NCBI RefSeq assembly: GCF_000350225.1
Contig: NW_005179127.1
Span: 1-64,000, forward strand
Source: Chondrus crispus
Lineage: Eukaryota > Rhodophyta > Florideophyceae > Gigartinales > Gigartinaceae
Reading direction: 5' to 3'
Length of the DNA stretch: 64,000 bases
A model generated the notes under the pieces. It made no database searches, was not told where the DNA came from, and worked only from the letters and a program-made list of their open reading frames with translations. Of this stretch, positions 59,293 to 64,000 are shown piece by piece. The position numbers and the translations under genes are program-made. How positions within the stretch are numbered: position 1 is the stretch's first letter; each line of letters opens with the position of its first letter.

Positions 59293-59953
59293 TGTGGCAT
59301 AACGGCGGTTCGCGATTAGATTTAGATCAGATCAATACGAACCACACACGGGCACACGTGTACCCCCACGTGTACGGGGGACACGCGACCACACGCGTAC
59401 ACGTGTAGGAGGGGCGTACCACCGCACGTACAGTACGAGTCTCACACGTGTGCTGTCAGCCCCGACGGCTGACAGCATTACAGCGCGGGGCGACCCGCGC
59501 TACAGTAGGTTACTACAGCGCACCAGTACTGTAGTATTATGATAGACGCGTTGTATACAATAAATACGAGCGCGACCGGCGGCGGGGGAGGGGGACAAGC
59601 ACGGACTTGTCCACGACCTACCGCCTAGGTCCGTCTTCCAGCTTAACTAACGAGCGCGATCCGCCTTCGCGCGCGTTAACCGGGACAAAGCGGGTAGGGG
59701 ACAGCTGCGTACGCGAACGAGCCTAGATCCGCCTCCGCCCGTCAGCGCTGGTACGTTACCCAGCGCTGCTCCGGGCGTCGAGGCGTAGATCGGCCCGCGC
59801 GTACGCTCGTCCCCGACCGTCCCGCTCTACCACGCTACCAGGGCCCGCTTCCCTGTCTCGTTAGCTGTGTGTTCTCCCCGTCTTCTCGCCCCTCGTACGG
59901 GTCTACGTCGAGCTAAGTATACACCCCTCTCCGTTGGGGGGTGTTATACTACA
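59293..59953 (+). repeat. 3' LTR, gypsy copy 2
   Basis: 661 bases, about 4% different from the 5' LTR of the same element. Preceded by the polypurine block 59258-59291. The right neighbour CAGTT does not match the left flank. Confidence 0.92.
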
Positions 59954-60948
59954 CAGTTGAATCAGTTGCAGAGGCAGCGTCAGTAATTGAGGCATCTCAA
60001 TTACTACCGGTTGGGTGGAAGATTGTGCACGCTACACTTGAGGACTTCATGACACAACACGATGAGTGGAAAATGGTGCAGGGGAAAGCCGATATGGTCA
60101 TGACTGTTCTACAAGATGATGAATCTAATGAGGACTGCCTGAAACAGGTTGTACGTCACTGCGGTATGGCGATGAAACAGAGCGGCGTGTGCTATATCGT
60201 GTGCAATTTTATTCACTTCTCGAAGCTTTTTTCAGTTGTATGTGCGGAGGGCATGGAAATGATGAAGCATCCCATGCTTTACATACAGGATCCGTCAACA
60301 ATCAAGAGAAAGACATTATCACAGCACCCTCAAGAGTCAGGCTTCATCGCAGCAGTATTCTGGAGATCACCAGATCGCAGGCAAAAGCATCATTACTCAT
60401 TTGCAAAAGGTTACAGAAGCTCAACCCTTCCGTCGTGGGTGAACTGTGTCACAAACGTACAACAATCGCGAAATCCCCTCTGCTGTGAACAAGGCAAAAT
60501 CCTTAAAGTTAGAGACATTGAAAAGGATCTCAGTGTATCTATTCTCGAGCAATGATGCAAACCTGCAGGTATCTGTTATAATCCTAGAGCAGGCTCTATG
60601 TCCATGGGTTTGGCATGTTTGGACTTAGGTATCCAATACGTCGCGTTAGAACATGACTCGGAAATTTTCAAAGCGGCAAAAAGGAGGTTAGTCGCATCTG
60701 TTCAAGACCAAGCCTTCAAGCGAAGGAAACTGGAGCGATGTACTCGGAGAGGAATAAAGGAAACCGACAACGAAAAGGAGAAAGAAGGAATGTCCTGTGG
60801 GATTGGGGAGAAGCATTGTCGCTTTCCGGGATTGGAAACTTCGTTTTCGTGCACAGCATGCGGCGTAGGAATGCATGACCTATGTGACTGGGCCAAAATC
60901 GTGAGAAACATAAGCGTCGAGTTACTAGAAATGGTTGCGGTTTGCTAG
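59954..60948 (+). pseudogene. Decayed DNA-methylase-like gene with zinc-finger tail
   Basis: The left end is cut by gypsy copy 2. The first ~200 codons (GWKIVHATLEDFM, CYIVCNFIHFSKLF, MLYIQDPSTIKRK, GFIAAVFWRSP, LPSWVNCVTNV) resemble the middle of N4/N6-type DNA methylases carried by some eukaryotic elements. From about 60580, NPRAGSMSMGLACLDLG, then IQYVALEHDSEIFKAAKRRL, fits the closing SAM-binding motif of the N6/N4 methylase family (usually DPFxGSG...E.....A..RL), here altered. Then comes a short Cys/His cluster (SCTACGVGMHDLCDW) like half a PHD or RING finger. The parts are not in one frame, so the gene looks broken. Host gene or part of an unknown mobile element: not decided. Confidence 0.55.
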
Positions 60949-63238
60949 GAGAAGTGCTTTGAATTGGAGAAATGAGTCCATTTCTTCGAAATGGCCGTCT
61001 CTTTGGTCCTACATCTACCCTACATTACATCAGCAAGCTGCAGTTGACAGCGGCGGTGTCATGTTTGTTGATTCGAACAAACGCCGCGTGAGAGGGTTTG
61101 TTGCTGTTCTTCGTAGCCTTCAAGATTTTCTGGAAGCCGTGGACACTTTACGCGAGATGTCATGGACAAGCTCTCTCCTAAGTCCAAAAGATGGAATCCT
61201 TCATATCGTCTTGCAACCCATTCTTCGATCTGACATAATATTGATAAAAGATACCGCGCGCGGATCGCAAGCCCTTATAAAATGACAAGGGCAACGGCGC
61301 CTTCTTCGTCTTTTCAAAAACTACCTGAGGCAGACACCGGACAATGTTGCCTTCAGTCATTCTCCGCGCAACTGAACAAGAACACAAACCACAGTTTCGC
61401 AGTTCGACGTGGCGAAATCGTGCGGAACGAGACTACAAGAGTAGCGCTAAACTCCCTAGCAGAAAAATGAATAATTTGGGAGTGCAGGTACAGTGAAATG
61501 TGATATTTTTAGCATATTTGAGTCAGAGTGCTCTACCCTCATCCCAAGAGCACACTCCCCCGTGTTCACACATCATCGGCGCCCTGGATACCATTGCCCC
61601 CGCCGTGCCCCCGCTCGACCACGGGCCCGATTCCGCTGCCCTCGGCCTCCCGCTCGCCCTGTTCGGACACGGCGATCGCGTCATTCTCCAGCCGTACGCC
61701 TCACTGCTGCTCGTGGCAGAGCTCATTCCGAATCAATCTAGGAGGGCCTGCCGTATAGGCACCTCGCATAACGTGGGCTTGCAACTCTCGTCGACCGCCG
61801 CCTCGGCCGCGAAGAAGGCCGCCGCCGCGAAGACGGAGTCTCCGCTCGTGCAGACTGCCCACGCATTTTGCAAAAGTCTAGCTCCACGCCGACGCGGCCT
61901 TCGGGGAAGCCCACGCCCAAGTAGCAGACGCCGATTCGCGGCTCGAAGAGCTCTTCTGTCCTAGTGTCGTCGACGCCGTCGCCGGGGAATGGAGACACTT
62001 GTCGTTTGTCTACGCCCGGGAAACCGTCCCCGGTTCCAAGCGCCCAGACGGCCTCCGCGGAACGGCGGAGTGCCTATTGTGGACGCACTGGTCAATTTGA
62101 CGACGGGCAAGGTGTCGGTGTCGGGGAGTATCGACCCGCTGTGTCGCATTACGTGCGTCGAGCGGTGATTCATGCGCGACTTGACTTTTTCGGCGGGCAC
62201 GTCGTCGGCGTCTGTCTCGTCGTCGGGGGCGTATGTCGGGCTGGATGACTACATTCGTAGACGGTTGCGTGAGTACCTGAATTTGCTTTCTGCGATCGGT
62301 GGCGTCGGTTGAGGGGGTGCTCGGGGGACCGTTAGGCGGCGAAACTTGGAGCTCTGAAATGGTCGACGAGATGAATGTCTCACAGTTTGAGCTGTACAAT
62401 AAGCAGTTTGTCAAGACGTGGATGAAGGCACAGAGGCTGGGAGCGCGACGGCTTCGAGCGGCACGGGCGAGCCGAGGACGCGCCGTTGCGACTGCAGGCT
62501 GGAAAGGGAGGCCAATTTTGGAGGGAACGGGGGTGGGCGCGGTGTGGAAGGTCGGGTCGCGAGCGGGCGTAGCGCTTGCGCGGCGGTATAGATACGGGAG
62601 CGGCGGTCGACGAGCCGGCGGCCGATGGCAAGCGCGCGGGCGACGCCAAACGGACGGGCGTCGGTGAGGTGGGCGGGCTACCCGGGCAGGAGCTGCAGCA
62701 GGCGTGGTCGAAGCGATGCGGGCGGGCGCAGTGACAAGCCCCCAGGGAGTCTCCGGGAATTAACTTTCGTGTCATAGTCATATTTTTCTTTTTGTACACT
62801 CGCTCTGCAGGCGATCTGTGTCCAGCGCGCGGCACACCAACGCGCAGCGCAGCGCAACGGGATGTGATTTTTTATGTAATAAGGACATTTATTTCCATGG
62901 ATCAGTATTATGACTCGGGCATACGTGCCACGCCGCGTGAGCGTGTGGCAAGTGAACAGCCTGCGCTCTCCCCAAAAACGGATCGCTCGCCATCCTCTCT
63001 TGCACTTCCCGCAGTCGTTCTTCTCTTCCTTCTCCCGCCTTCACCCCTAGGGGCGGATTCGGGTGGTGATATTTACGCTTCCTATCCGCATCATTACTGC
63101 ACTCGCCCACATCTTATCCATTTTCAAGTCCTGCAGTGGTCCCCGCCGCAATGGAAGCTGCAGAGTTGTCCCGCGAGACGCCGTCGCCGCCTCGTCCTTC
63201 TTCCTCTCTCCTCTCCCCCTGAACCCCTCGATACGAAA
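60949..63238. other. No recognisable gene
   Basis: 2.3 kb. Short frames only, none recognised. 61560-61960 and 62040-62670 are GC-rich with codon-like texture in changing frames (for example DRVILQPYASLLLVAELIP near 61675, and DYIRRRLREYLNLLSAIGG near 62245), which may be relics of decayed genes. A 45-base repeat copy lies at 62751. From 63180 on there is a TC-rich leader before the U1-70K relic. Confidence 0.5.
62751..62795 (+). repeat. Right copy of the ~45-base direct repeat flanking the nest
   Basis: CTCCGGGAATTAAC, then GTGTCATAGTCATATTTTTC and a T run; partner at 29738-29782. Same orientation, a few differences. Confidence 0.7.
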
Positions 63239-63746
63239 ATGGCTGATGAAAGTGAGAGCAAGCTGGAGACACCCTTTGAAACACCTGCTCAAAGAAGGCG
63301 GCGTGTTCGGAACGCCGCGTTGAAGAAGGCCTCGGAAATCGTTAAAAACGAGAGGAGACCAATGGGACCCAAAAAGCGACGATTCTGCAAAGACAAAAAC
63401 TGCGTATTGCACGCTCTTTGCTGCTAATCTGCCCTTTACCATGGTGGAGAAGTCATTGCAGGATGCATTCGAGGCATATGGCCCTGTGGCAACTGTTATG
63501 CCATTAGATTGAGAGGGAGTTTTGAGAGACTACGCATTTGTTGAGTTTGAACGAGAACGCGATATGAAGATTGCATAGCGAGAAACGAACCGGATGAGGT
63601 CAGGGGGCCATCGCATTCTGGTAGATGTGGAAAGGGGTCGAACTGTTAACGGTTGGCTGCCAAACAGGCTAGACGATCCGAACAATGTGTGCACGAGCAA
63701 GCGACGGAGTGAGAGGAGGGAGGCAAGGCCGAGACTAAAACATTAA
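63239..63746 (+). pseudogene. SNRNP70: U1 snRNP 70K (U1-70K) pseudogene, truncated
   Basis: The first segment from ATG 63239 (ETPFETPAQRRRRVRNAALK, then KASEIVKNERR) matches the arginine-rich region before the RRM in U1-70K. The second segment, one base out of frame from 63363, reads DPKSDDSAKTKTAY, RNP2-like TLFAANLPF, DAFEAYGP, RNP1-like LRDYAFVEFERERDM, then HRILVDVERGRTVNGWLP, the U1-70K hallmark after its RRM. There are two in-frame stops (after MPLD, and after MKIA, each explained by one base change) and one frameshift. Reading ends at TAA 63744-63746 soon after the RRM, without the usual RS/RE-rich tail. A TC-rich leader like that of PP5 precedes the ATG, so this is a genomic duplicate rather than a retrocopy. 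The functional gene must lie elsewhere. Confidence 0.85.
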
Positions 63747-64000
63747 GCGACAGGCTCTGAGAAGATGCAATGTCTTCTTCCTATACAAATATTTTATGCC
63801 CCATCAAGGCGAATTTACATCTACTTGTGTCAGCCTTTCCAACTAGTCACGCACTTCATCAACATGCTGTACGTAATAATTGGCTGAAGTGCTCTTCCGT
63901 TCAACTGTACATGTGTGAACACTAATATTCTTCCCGTCAGCATTGCGATATATTTATTTAAACATGTCTTCATCGGTTCGGTCGTCACCAATAGAACAAC
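63747..64000. other. Right edge, nothing recognised
   Basis: About 250 bases of lower-GC sequence without coding signal. Confidence 0.6.

Larger units (their letters stand above)
47433..59953 (+). mobile_element. Ty3/gypsy chromodomain retrotransposon, copy 2, mosaic, 12.5 kb
   Basis: 5' LTR 47433-48094 (662 bases) and 3' LTR 59293-59953 (661 bases) differ at about 26 places (4%). The bases next to them (CAAGC left, CAGTT right) do not form a target duplication. gag and pol to about 55950 are nearly identical to copy 1. After that only patches match, and about 57480-58700 is foreign, lower-GC sequence containing a protein-kinase relic. The coding part looks whole. I read the copy as a recombinant of two related elements, or as an assembly join. 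Confidence 0.85.

Noticed and set aside
1-64000. CRISPR arrays, bacterial operons, rRNA genes
   Set aside because: The tandem repeats found have no regular repeat-spacer design; genes are monocistronic and eukaryotic; no rRNA-like conserved blocks were noticed.

Overview
The window is eukaryotic nuclear DNA. The host genes have few or no introns (the PP5 gene has one GT-AG intron near its 3' end; MPDU1, SNF5, pfkB and the subtilase are single open frames). They are scattered among many LTR retrotransposons and sit in DNA of patchy GC content. Compact intron-poor genes among recent Ty1/copia and Ty3/gypsy insertions fit a red alga (florideophyte, Chondrus-like). That is an inference from style, not a species call. 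No rRNA, intact tRNA, CRISPR array or bacterial operon is seen. An 816-base run of N lies at 23829-24644.

Left third (1-29433), host genes. In order: a GC-rich archaeal-type SAM methyltransferase cut by the left edge (minus strand); a 3.5 kb gene-free stretch with tandem repeats and a perfect 27-bp hairpin; a pfkB-family sugar kinase; a PHD-finger protein (minus) sharing a 1.07 kb divergent upstream region with serine/threonine phosphatase PP5 (plus); a complete, very young Ty1/copia element (11835-19454) inserted in a short tandem repeat; a 953-bp pogo-type DNA transposon with TA target duplication; a GC-rich secreted DUF5060 glycoside-hydrolase-like gene; the gap; the chromatin-remodelling subunit SNF5/SMARCB1; a membrane-anchored subtilisin-like protease; and MPDU1 (minus), an ER protein of dolichol-linked sugar use. 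The host genes are unrelated housekeeping functions (ER glycosylation, chromatin, signalling, carbohydrate metabolism), each with its own promoter.

Right half (30310-61500), a nest of elements. A broken copia-type element (30310-33371 and 46522-47432) is split by a 13.1 kb Ty3/gypsy chromodomain element (33372-46516, target duplication CGCAT). A second gypsy copy (47433-59953) follows. Its gag-pol is nearly identical to the first, but its 3' third is quite different, its LTRs do not match each other well, and it has no matching target duplication. It runs on the right into unrelated DNA holding a decayed DNA-methylase-like gene. A decayed copy of the U1-70K splicing gene lies near the right edge (63239-63746).

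The most interesting material is in the elements. The copia element carries a 480-codon antisense ORF between pol and the 3' LTR that ends in a cysteine-protease-like domain. Gypsy copy 1 carries two antisense ORFs (626 and 215 codons) in the same relative place, in a module bracketed by duplicated polypurine tracts. In gypsy copy 2 the corresponding place holds a captured, decayed host protein-kinase gene.
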